From Vibrio sp. (GTDB lineage: Bacteria > Pseudomonadota > Gammaproteobacteria > Enterobacterales > Vibrionaceae), in assembly GCA_007124475.1 (NCBI GenBank), contig SLFB01000056.1, positions 1 to 7,236 of the forward strand: a stretch of DNA of 7,236 nucleotides, written 5' to 3'. Positions 1-6,024 of this stretch are shown piece after piece. How positions within the stretch are numbered: the first letter of the stretch is position 1; each line of letters opens with the position of its first letter. Under the pieces are notes generated by a model. The model saw only the letters and a program-made list of their open reading frames with translations. It was not told where the DNA came from and made no database searches. Position numbers and translations under genes: made by a program.

Positions 1-688
1 CATCGACACCATATTGCTGACGAATATTATTCACTTCCGATTCAAAAGTGATCAACACATCACCTAAACCACGCTCAACAAATGAAGTGGTTGCACCTCG
101 ACCGCCAGTATCAAAGACGGCTACATTTGCCAGAAACTGTCTTAAAAAACTATCCTGCTCAGCGTGGTTTTCATAACCAAATTGTTGTTGAGCATAGCCA
201 AGGGCCGCTAAGTAGGTGTAACGTGCATTACCAGAGGTTTTAGGATTAGGGAATACCGACGAAACATCATCTCGCACCAGGTCGTTCCAATCTTGAATAT
301 TTTTTGGGTTACCTTTACGTACTAAAAACGCAATAGTGGAATAGTAAGGAGAGCTGGCGTTAGGGAATTTATCCTGCCAATTAGCATCGACTAAGCGGCC
401 ACGATCAGCCAGTACTTGTACATCGGTGACCTGGTTAAATGTCACCACATCAGCCGACAGGCCTTGCAATATTGAACGAGCTTGCGCTGAAGAGCCGCCA
501 TGTGATTGACGAATTTCTACACTTTGCCCCGTTTTTTGCTGCCAGTGTTCAGCAAACAATGGGTTATAAGCACTGAACAGTTCACGTGCGATATCATACG
601 ATGAATTTAAGATTGTTTGATCCGCCGCTGAGACGTTCAACGAGCCAATCATTAACAGCGAAGCTAACGCCGATTTTATAAGCTTCAT
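1..688 (-). CDS. cysP: CysP, periplasmic thiosulfate/sulfate-binding protein of an ABC importer (3' end outside window)
   Basis: This is the solute-binding subunit that captures thiosulfate (and sulfate) in the periplasm and delivers it to the CysTWA-type membrane importer for cysteine synthesis. I translated residues 1-229; the family is about 330-340 residues long, so roughly the last third is missing. Residues 1-21 form a Sec signal peptide with a basic start, a hydrophobic core and cleavage near VSA/A. Family motifs follow: NSSYD (28-32), QSHGGSS (61-67), DVVTFNQVTD (80-89), RKGNPKNIQDWNDL (124-137), PNPKTSGNARYTYLAA (147-162) and then FDTGGRGATT. The wording of these motifs matches E. 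coli CysP more closely than Sbp. The ATG at 688 has a GGAG Shine-Dalgarno (699-702) 10 bases upstream. The gene is divergent from cysM, unlike the E. coli cysPUWAM operon. The family call is firm; thiosulfate over sulfate specificity is inferred from similarity. Confidence 0.9.
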   Translation of the reverse strand, partial: MKLIKSALASLLMIGSLNVSAADQTILNSSYDIARELFSAYNPLFAEHWQQKTGQSVEIRQSHGGSSAQARSILQGLSADVVTFNQVTDVQVLADRGRLVDANWQDKFPNASSPYYSTIAFLVRKGNPKNIQDWNDLVRDDVSSVFPNPKTSGNARYTYLAALGYAQQQFGYENHAEQDSFLRQFLANVAVFDTGGRGATTSFVERGLGDVLITFESEVNNIRQQYGVD

Positions 689-755
689 ATTTCAAATACT
701 CCACAATTTCCATTGCCACTATGGCTTCCTGATGCTTAGAGTATTAGGTAAATGA

Positions 756-784
756 ATTATAACAAAGCTTATTAATAGAACTTT
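756..784 (-). promoter_or_regulatory. Candidate cysP promoter with extended -10
   Basis: On the minus strand a perfect TATAAT box lies at 756-761, preceded by TG at the extended -10 position (TGTTATAAT). The -35 region 17 bases upstream (779-784, AAAGTT) is a poor match to consensus. Transcription would start near 749 and give a leader of about 60 bases before the cysP ATG at 688. A weak -35 is what one expects of a promoter needing the activator CysB, which controls cysP in enterics. I cannot identify a CysB site by eye. Confidence 0.5.
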
Positions 785-840
785 TTGGAATACAATCTAG
801 CAATAAATTGTATGTCGCTAACAATGCGAGTTTTATAGTA

Positions 841-880
841 TATACCCAAGCAACTTGGAGTTGCAGGTAGGCGGCAAGTA
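841..880 (+). repeat. ERIC-like repeat arm, copy 1
   Basis: This 40-base block begins TATACCC and ends GGCGGCAAGTA. It matches the block at 961-1000 at 32 of 40 positions without gaps, and the two starts are exactly 120 bases apart. The TATACCC end followed by an AACTTGGAGTTGCAGG stretch resembles, from memory, the outer arm of the ERIC/IRU intergenic repeats of enterobacteria and vibrios. I do not see a convincing matching right-hand end before copy 2 begins, so this may be a fragment or a partial duplication. The interval 881-960 between the arms holds a six-base inverted repeat, ATGGCG (909-914) and CGCCAT (935-940), and nothing else I recognise. Confidence 0.55.
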
Positions 881-1010
881 GGAAGGGGATAAGAGTGATC
901 ATAACACGATGGCGTCGCTCCACTTTACTCATCGCGCCATGACCGTAGATAAGCCATTGATATACCAAAACTACTTGGTGTGACAGATCGGCGGCAAGTA
1001 ACTGGCAACT

Positions 1011-1039
1011 TTGTCAGGAAAAATGGGAACAGTCATAGT
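1011..1039 (+). promoter_or_regulatory. Tentative cysM promoter
   Basis: TTGTCA (1011-1016, five of six to the -35 consensus) and CATAGT (1034-1039, four of six to the -10 consensus) are separated by 17 bases. Transcription would begin near 1046 and give a leader of about 130 bases that contains the alternative stems at 1073-1128. A competing -10-like TATAAA at 1149-1154 has no recognisable -35 partner. The evidence is consensus matching only. Confidence 0.25.
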
Positions 1040-1072
1040 CTGGCCTTTGGTGACAGCCTATAGCTCTCATAG

Positions 1073-1128
1073 TCCCCATGAGTACAAACAGAGTCTATGA
1101 TTAGGGGGAACCAACCTAGCCACCCCCT
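1073..1128 (+). other. Two mutually exclusive inverted repeats in the cysM leader
   Basis: TCCCC (1073-1077) can pair with GGGGA (1105-1109). AGGGGG (1103-1108) can instead pair with CCCCCT (1123-1128) across a 14-base loop. The two stems share the G-run, so only one can form at a time. The second stem is followed by GCCGCTTTTAG, with only a four-T run, so it would be a poor terminator. The first stem may simply be the ERIC-like core palindrome. Confidence 0.35.
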
Positions 1129-1178
1129 GCCGCTTTTAGTAATCAAGGTATAAACATTAACTGACTAAGGATATCCCT

Positions 1179-2069
1179 GTGACTGATTTTCCAACTATTG
1201 AAGCCTATGTCGGGCAGACACCGTTAGTCCGCTTACAGCGCCTCGCTCAAGACGGGACAAGTACCGTGTTAGTTAAACTCGAGGGCAACAATCCAGCAGG
1301 CTCGGTCAAAGACAGACCCGCATTGAATATGATTGTTCAAGCTGAGCGACGTGGTGATATTCAGCCTGGCGATAGAATTATTGAAGCCACAAGCGGTAAT
1401 ACAGGGATTGCACTCGCCATGGCGGCAGCCATTAAAGGTTATCAAATGACCTTAATCATGCCAGACAACGCCACTCAAGAGCGCAAAGACGCTATGCGCG
1501 CTTATGGCTGCGAGCTGATCTTAGTGAGTAAGGAGCAAGGCATGGAGGGCGCGCGTGACTTAGCTCTCAAAATGCAGGCTCAAGGTCAAGGTAAAGTGTT
1601 AGATCAATTCAACAATCCCGACAATCCTGCCGCTCATTTTCACTCCACTGGCCCTGAAATTTGGCAGCAAAGCCAAGGTAAAATCACCCACTTTGTGTCT
1701 AGTATGGGCACAACAGGAACAATCATGGGCACCTCTCGCTACCTGAAGCAGCAAAATCCTGCCATTCAGATTATCGGCTTACAACCAGCTGAAGGTAGTG
1801 CTATTCCGGGTATTCGCCGTTGGCCTCAAGAATATCTACCTGGTATTTTTGAGCAATCTAGAGTTGATCAAGTGATCGATATCAGTGAACAAGATGCGGT
1901 GAATACCGCTAGGGCACTGGCCACCCAAGAAGGGATCTGTGCTGGAGTGAGCTCTGGTGGAGCGGTATTTGCTGCCTTACAAATTGCCAAACAAAATCCA
2001 GGCTCGGTCGTCGTGGCGATTATTTGTGATCGTGGCGATCGTTATTTATCATCGGGTTTATTTTCTTAA
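1179..2069 (+). CDS. cysM: CysM, O-acetylserine sulfhydrylase B (cysteine synthase B)
   Basis: This cytoplasmic pyridoxal-phosphate enzyme makes cysteine from O-acetylserine and sulfide. The CysM isozyme is also known to accept thiosulfate and yield S-sulfocysteine. The protein has 296 residues, against about 303 in E. coli. Visible landmarks are GSVKDR with the cofactor lysine K44, the substrate loop TSGNTG (71-76), the phosphate-binding GTTGT (177-181), SSGGA (258-262) and IICDRGDRYLS near the C-terminus. The IPGIRRWP motif (209-216, R213 and R214) and K271 match basic residues of E. coli CysM and favour CysM over CysK. The start is GTG at 1179, set by AAGGA (1167-1171) seven bases upstream. 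The gene stands alone on its strand, divergent from cysP and 208 bases before mutS. The protein ends soon after GLFS, lacking the short tail of the E. coli enzyme. Confidence 0.96.
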   Translation: MTDFPTIEAYVGQTPLVRLQRLAQDGTSTVLVKLEGNNPAGSVKDRPALNMIVQAERRGDIQPGDRIIEATSGNTGIALAMAAAIKGYQMTLIMPDNATQERKDAMRAYGCELILVSKEQGMEGARDLALKMQAQGQGKVLDQFNNPDNPAAHFHSTGPEIWQQSQGKITHFVSSMGTTGTIMGTSRYLKQQNPAIQIIGLQPAEGSAIPGIRRWPQEYLPGIFEQSRVDQVIDISEQDAVNTARALATQEGICAGVSSGGAVFAALQIAKQNPGSVVVAIICDRGDRYLSSGLFS

Positions 2070-2096
2070 CCCATCATAATACGTATTCACCACTGC

Positions 2097-2120
2097 CTCC
2101 GATGAGTCGGGGCAATTCTC
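2097..2120 (+). terminator. Weak candidate terminator after cysM
   Basis: CTCCGA (2097-2102) and TCGGGG (2107-2112) form a six-pair stem with one G-U pair and a TGAG loop, 28 bases past the cysM stop. The following bases, CAATTCTCCTTTC, are pyrimidine-rich but hold no clean T-run, so termination here would be inefficient or absent. Confidence 0.3.
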
Positions 2121-2134
2121 CTTTCGAGTGTATT

Positions 2135-2180
2135 GTTACCGTAGCGGCAACGAGAAAGCGCCTAAAGCCATTCTAGGCGC
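2135..2180. repeat. Two adjacent small inverted repeats between cysM and mutS
   Basis: GTTACCG (2135-2141) and CGGCAAC (2145-2151) form a stem with one A-C mismatch and a three-base loop. Next to it, GCGCCTA (2158-2164) pairs perfectly with TAGGCGC (2174-2180) around a nine-base loop. On the plus strand no T-run follows. On the minus strand TTTCTC follows, which is a weak tract. They may be decayed terminator arms or leader structure upstream of mutS; I see no coding potential here. Confidence 0.4.
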
Positions 2181-2277
2181 GATCCCTTGATTGCTCTGTT
2201 ACCTTGATGTTTGTTATCCTCTCTGGCTGAATTGCAGATACTCAGTACACATAACCGGCCAACGAGTGATAAACACC

Positions 2278-4866
2278 ATGAGTACATCCTCCGCTTCTTG
2301 CATTGACTCTTCCTCTTCTCATACCCCAATGATGAGGCAATATCTTAAGCTCAAAGCAGAAAACCCAGATATTTTATTATTTTACCGAATGGGTGATTTT
2401 TATGAGCTATTTTACGAGGATGCTAAGCGCGCTTCACAGCTATTAGATATTTCATTGACCAAACGTGGCGCTTCAGCAGGCGAGCCCATTCCCATGGCTG
2501 GGGTTCCTTATCACGCTGTGGAAGGTTACTTAGCTAAACTCGTTCAATTAGGTGAATCTGTCGCAATTTGTGAGCAAATTGGCGATCCCGCCACCAGCAA
2601 AGGCCCAGTTGAACGTAAAGTTGTGCGGATTATCACACCTGGCACCGTCACGGATGAGGCGCTACTGTCAGAGCGTAGCGATAACTTAATTGCCGCTATC
2701 TATCATCATAATGGTCAGTTTGGCTACGCGACCTTGGACATGACTTCCGGCCGTTTCCAGTTATCTGAGCCCAATAGTAACGAAGCTATGATGGCGGAAT
2801 TACAACGTACAGCACCGCGTGAACTTCTGTTTCCCGAAGACTTTACTCCCGTTGAGGTTCTGGCCAATCGAAAAGGGAATCGTCGTCGTCCCGTTTGGGA
2901 ATTCGAACTGGACACCGCCAAACAGCAATTGAACCAACAATTTGCGACTCGAGATCTGATCGGCTTTGGGGTAGAACACGCAAAACTCGGGCTATCTGCC
3001 GCTGGCTGTTTGATCCAATACGTCAAAGATACCCAGCGCACTGCGCTCCCCCACATTCGTTCACTGACTTTTGATCGCCAAGATCAATCCGTTATTTTGG
3101 ATGCGGCTACGCGTCGTAATCTCGAATTAACTCAAAATCTTGCCGGTGGGAGTGATAATACGCTGGCAGAAATTTTAGACTTGTGCGCGACGGCGATGGG
3201 CAGTCGGATGATCAAACGTTGGATCCATCAGCCTACTCGGGATATTGAGATCATTAATCAACGCCTAGACGCTATCAGTGAGCTTAAACAAGAGCGGTTA
3301 TTTAGCGAACTGTCACCGGTATTAAAACAAATTGGCGATATTGAACGCATCTTGGCTCGTTTAGCATTGCGTTCAGCGCGTCCTCGTGATTTAGCTCGCC
3401 TACGTCATGCCTTGCAGCAACTACCAGAACTGCATGAGCTATTACAGACTCTGCAACATCCTTACTTATGCCAATTACGTCAAGAAGCTGAACCCATTGA
3501 AGCACTGGCTCAACTGCTTGAGCGAGCGATTAAAGATAATCCCCCAGTGGTGATCCGTGATGGGGGTGTGATTGCCGATGGCTACGATGCCGAGCTGGAT
3601 GAATGGCGTAAGTTGGCAGCAGGCGCAACGGAATACCTTGAGCAACTGGAAGCGGATGAACGAGAGCGTCATGGCATTGACAGCTTAAAAGTCGGTTATA
3701 ACAATGTGCATGGTTTTTATATTCAAGTGAGTCGCGGGCAAAGCCAACTCGTTCCTGCCCACTATGTACGACGTCAAACCTTGAAAAATGCTGAGCGCTA
3801 CATAATTCCTGAATTAAAACAGCATGAAGACAAAGTCTTAAACTCCAAGTCCAAAGCGTTAGCTTTAGAGAAACAACTTTGGGAACAACTGTTCGATTTG
3901 TTACTACCACATTTAGAGCCGTTGCAGGGGCTAGCTTCAGCATTAGGGCAACTTGATGTGCTACAAAACCTCGCTGAGCGAGCAGAAAGCTTAGACTACT
4001 GCCGCCCGACGCTCAGCAAAGAAATTGGTGTGCACATTGAGGCAGGCCGTCATCCCGTGGTAGAACAAGTGCTCGATGCGCCGTTTATTGCCAACCCAGT
4101 CACGCTAAACCCACAGCGAAAGATGTTGATCATTACTGGTCCGAATATGGGGGGAAAATCAACTTATATGCGACAAACCGCCTTGATTGCGCTCTTGGCT
4201 CATATTGGCAGTTATGTTCCCGCACAATCGGCCACCATAGGCTTATTGGATAGAATTTTCACCCGTATTGGAGCCTCTGATGATCTGGCCTCCGGTCGCT
4301 CAACCTTTATGGTCGAAATGACCGAAACGGCCAACATTCTCCATAATGCCACTCAACATAGCCTTGTTTTGATGGATGAAATTGGCCGAGGCACCAGTAC
4401 TTATGATGGACTTTCATTAGCTTGGGCAAGCGCTGAGTGGCTAGCCAGCAAAATTGGCGCTCTGACGTTATTTGCCACCCATTATTTTGAGTTAACAGAG
4501 TTACCGAATCGCTTACCTGCTCTAGCAAACGTGCATTTAGACGCGCTTGAGCATGAAGATACCATCGCTTTTATGCACTCAGTACAAGATGGCGCGGCAA
4601 GTAAGTCCTATGGCTTAGCCGTCGCGAGTTTAGCGGGCGTGCCAAAAACCGTGATTGCCAATGCGAGACAAAAACTACACCAATTAGAGCAACTCAGTTT
4701 ATCGTCAACCAGTAAAGCTCCAGCAAGGGTTGATATCTCCAATCAATTGAGCTTGATCCCAACACCGAGTGAGCTAGAGCAGCAGCTTGATGCGATAGAT
4801 CCAGATGAACTTACTCCTCGTCAAGCTTTAGAGGCACTATATCGGCTTAAAAAACTGATGGTTTAA
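2278..4866 (+). CDS. mutS: MutS, DNA mismatch-recognition ATPase
   Basis: MutS binds base mismatches and small loops in DNA and recruits MutL to start methyl-directed repair. The protein has 862 residues, near the 853 of E. coli. The mismatch-binding FYE motif is F41-Y42-E43. The connector, core and clamp domains fill roughly 130-570. The ATPase domain has Walker A GPNMGGKST (621-629) and Walker B LVLMDE with D700 and E701, followed by the GRGTSTYDG signature and FATHYFELT. A beta-clamp-binding QLSLI lies at 823-827, and the C-terminal tetramer motif DPDELTPRQAL keeps D843 and R848. The frame stays open upstream to a TTG at 2191, but those 29 residues have no family counterpart, so I chose ATG 2278. 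Its ribosome site is weak (GAG at 2264-2266, 11 bases away). The gene converges on rpoS. All catalytic motifs look intact, so no mutator defect is apparent. Confidence 0.97.
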   Translation: MSTSSASCIDSSSSHTPMMRQYLKLKAENPDILLFYRMGDFYELFYEDAKRASQLLDISLTKRGASAGEPIPMAGVPYHAVEGYLAKLVQLGESVAICEQIGDPATSKGPVERKVVRIITPGTVTDEALLSERSDNLIAAIYHHNGQFGYATLDMTSGRFQLSEPNSNEAMMAELQRTAPRELLFPEDFTPVEVLANRKGNRRRPVWEFELDTAKQQLNQQFATRDLIGFGVEHAKLGLSAAGCLIQYVKDTQRTALPHIRSLTFDRQDQSVILDAATRRNLELTQNLAGGSDNTLAEILDLCATAMGSRMIKRWIHQPTRDIEIINQRLDAISELKQERLFSELSPVLKQIGDIERILARLALRSARPRDLARLRHALQQLPELHELLQTLQHPYLCQLRQEAEPIEALAQLLERAIKDNPPVVIRDGGVIADGYDAELDEWRKLAAGATEYLEQLEADERERHGIDSLKVGYNNVHGFYIQVSRGQSQLVPAHYVRRQTLKNAERYIIPELKQHEDKVLNSKSKALALEKQLWEQLFDLLLPHLEPLQGLASALGQLDVLQNLAERAESLDYCRPTLSKEIGVHIEAGRHPVVEQVLDAPFIANPVTLNPQRKMLIITGPNMGGKSTYMRQTALIALLAHIGSYVPAQSATIGLLDRIFTRIGASDDLASGRSTFMVEMTETANILHNATQHSLVLMDEIGRGTSTYDGLSLAWASAEWLASKIGALTLFATHYFELTELPNRLPALANVHLDALEHEDTIAFMHSVQDGAASKSYGLAVASLAGVPKTVIANARQKLHQLEQLSLSSTSKAPARVDISNQLSLIPTPSELEQQLDAIDPDELTPRQALEALYRLKKLMV

Positions 4867-4908
4867 AAAGTAAAAGGCGACACTCAGCACATACCTCCCA
4901 TACAGAAA

Positions 4909-4934
4909 AAAGCCCCGAACTTATTCGGGGCTTT
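4909..4934. terminator. Shared bidirectional terminator between mutS and rpoS
   Basis: AAAGCCCCGAA (4909-4919) and TTCGGGGCTTT (4924-4934) form a perfect 11-pair stem with a CTTA loop. It lies 42 bases past the mutS stop and 39 bases past the rpoS stop. On the minus strand the stem runs into an uninterrupted run of six Ts, an excellent terminator for rpoS. On the plus strand only TTTCTC follows, so termination of mutS should be less efficient. Confidence 0.9.
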
Positions 4935-4973
4935 CTCGTAAGGTCGCTAAGCAAAAACCAGCATCAGCAGGCT

Positions 4974-5951
4974 TTAATTGTCACTATTGACTTCAAATAA
5001 GCATTCAATGTTTAAGCCTTGCTTCAGTAAAATTTCTCTTAAACGACGTAGCCCTTCAACTTGGATCTGCCGTACCCGCTCACGCGTCAAATTAATCTCG
5101 CGCCCGACTTCTTCAAGGGTTGATGGCTCATGACCCAGTAATCCAAAACGGCGAGCCAACACTTCTTTTTGTTTCGGATTCAGCTCATCCAACCAATTTA
5201 AAAGTGAATGACGAATATCTTCATCTTGAGTGGATACTTCCGGATCCGAGTGGTTGGAATCAGGTAAAATATCCAGTAAGGCTTTTTCACCATCGCCACC
5301 AATAGGGGTATCAACTGAACTGATCCGCTCATTCAAGCGCAGCATCTTGTTGACATCATCAACCGGTTTATCCAGTTCTGCGGCAATTTCTTCTGCAGTA
5401 GGCTCATGATCTAAGCGTTGTGAAAGTTCACGAGCGGTGCGTAAATAGATATTAAGCTCTTTAACGACATGAATCGGTAAACGAATAGTTCGAGTTTGAT
5501 TCATTAAAGCTCGCTCGATAGTTTGACGAATCCACCAAGTGGCGTAAGTTGAGAAACGAAAACCTCGTTCAGGATCAAATTTTTCAACCGCTCGAATTAA
5601 GCCCAAATTACCTTCTTCAATCAAATCAAGAAGAGCTAGACCACGATTACTATAACGACGAGATATTTTTACTACTAAACGAAGATTACTTTCTATCATG
5701 CGTTTGCGGGCGACTTCATCGCCTCGTAGCGAACGACGAGCATAAAGCACTTCTTCTTCAGCGGTAAGAAGAGGAGAAAAACCGATTTCACTTAAGTAAA
5801 TTTGTGTAGCATCGAGATTACGATTCGATGCATCATAATCTTCTTTACTTTGAGTGGAAGAGGATTGTTCGGTATCCGATTCAATTGCCGTGATCGCTTC
5901 TGGATCAAAATCAAAACCGTCGACTTTAGTGACTGTATTGCTAATACTCAT
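4974..5951 (-). CDS. rpoS: RpoS, stationary-phase and general-stress sigma factor (sigma-38)
   Basis: RpoS directs core RNA polymerase to stationary-phase and stress promoters. From ATG 5951 the protein has 325 residues (E. coli 330). Region 1.2 lies at about 46-79 (LDATQIYLSEIGFSPLLTAEEE). Region 2 lies at about 84-154 with DLIEEGNLGLIRAVEKF and RFSTYATWWIRQTI. Region 3 follows, and the region 4 helix-turn-helix is at about 278-305 (TLEEVGREINLTRERVRQIQ). K164 and E165 match the E. coli K173/E174 element recognised by the RssB-ClpXP turnover system; E. coli V177 is isoleucine here. An upstream in-frame ATG at 5981 would give 335 residues, but the strong AGGGGAGG site lies inside that extension, four bases before ATG 5951. 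The 5981 ATG has only a weak GAAG site. Annotations may use either start. The gene follows nlpD and ends at a strong terminator. Confidence 0.95.
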   Translation of the reverse strand: MSISNTVTKVDGFDFDPEAITAIESDTEQSSSTQSKEDYDASNRNLDATQIYLSEIGFSPLLTAEEEVLYARRSLRGDEVARKRMIESNLRLVVKISRRYSNRGLALLDLIEEGNLGLIRAVEKFDPERGFRFSTYATWWIRQTIERALMNQTRTIRLPIHVVKELNIYLRTARELSQRLDHEPTAEEIAAELDKPVDDVNKMLRLNERISSVDTPIGGDGEKALLDILPDSNHSDPEVSTQDEDIRHSLLNWLDELNPKQKEVLARRFGLLGHEPSTLEEVGREINLTRERVRQIQVEGLRRLREILLKQGLNIECLFEVNSDN

Positions 5952-5953
5952 AG

Positions 5954-5997
5954 CGCCTCCCCTGGCGAGCGAGCAAGACATTACAACTTCAAATGTC
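5954..5997 (-). promoter_or_regulatory. rpoS ribosome-binding site and leader hairpins
   Basis: Read on the minus strand, the Shine-Dalgarno AGGGGAGG (5956-5963) has its AGGGGA part in the loop of a short CGCC/GGCG stem (5964-5967 with 5954-5957). Upstream, GACATT (5992-5997) pairs perfectly with AATGTC (5977-5982) around a nine-base loop, which buries the alternative ATG at 5981 in the stem. Both structures favour initiation at 5951 and could tune rpoS translation. Pairing was judged by eye; no energies were calculated. Confidence 0.45.
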
Positions 5998-6024
5998 GGC
6001 TACATAACTCTTTAACAAGTATGT

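Larger units (their letters stand above)
961..1152 (+). repeat. Degenerate ERIC-like palindromic element
   Basis: The element starts TATACC (961-966) and ends GGTATA (1147-1152), a perfect six-base terminal inverted repeat. Inside the left end is arm copy 2 (961-1000). Near 1071-1110 is a core, AGTCCCCATGAG ... TATGATTAGGGGG, that resembles the central palindrome of ERIC repeats. The right end read in reverse also shares a GGCAGG block with copy 1. At 192 bases it is longer than the usual element of about 127 bases, so it may carry an internal insertion, roughly in 1001-1065. Its right end lies only 26 bases before the cysM start codon, so it must form part of the cysM leader or promoter region. 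Identification is from memory and not aligned. Confidence 0.5.

Noticed and set aside
744..968. Minus-strand open frame of 74 codons between cysP and cysM
   Set aside because: It runs through the repeat arm at 841-880 and much of the inter-arm sequence, has no convincing ribosome site or recognisable family, and reads like the chance frames often found in ERIC-type repeats.
2191..2277. N-terminal extension of MutS from a TTG start
   Set aside because: The 29 residues do not resemble MutS; the family begins just before HTPMMRQYLKLK, and ATG 2278 gives the expected length.
2724..4528. Several minus-strand open frames inside mutS
   Set aside because: They are shadows of the mutS coding frame with no family motifs, and mutS is intact across the whole stretch.
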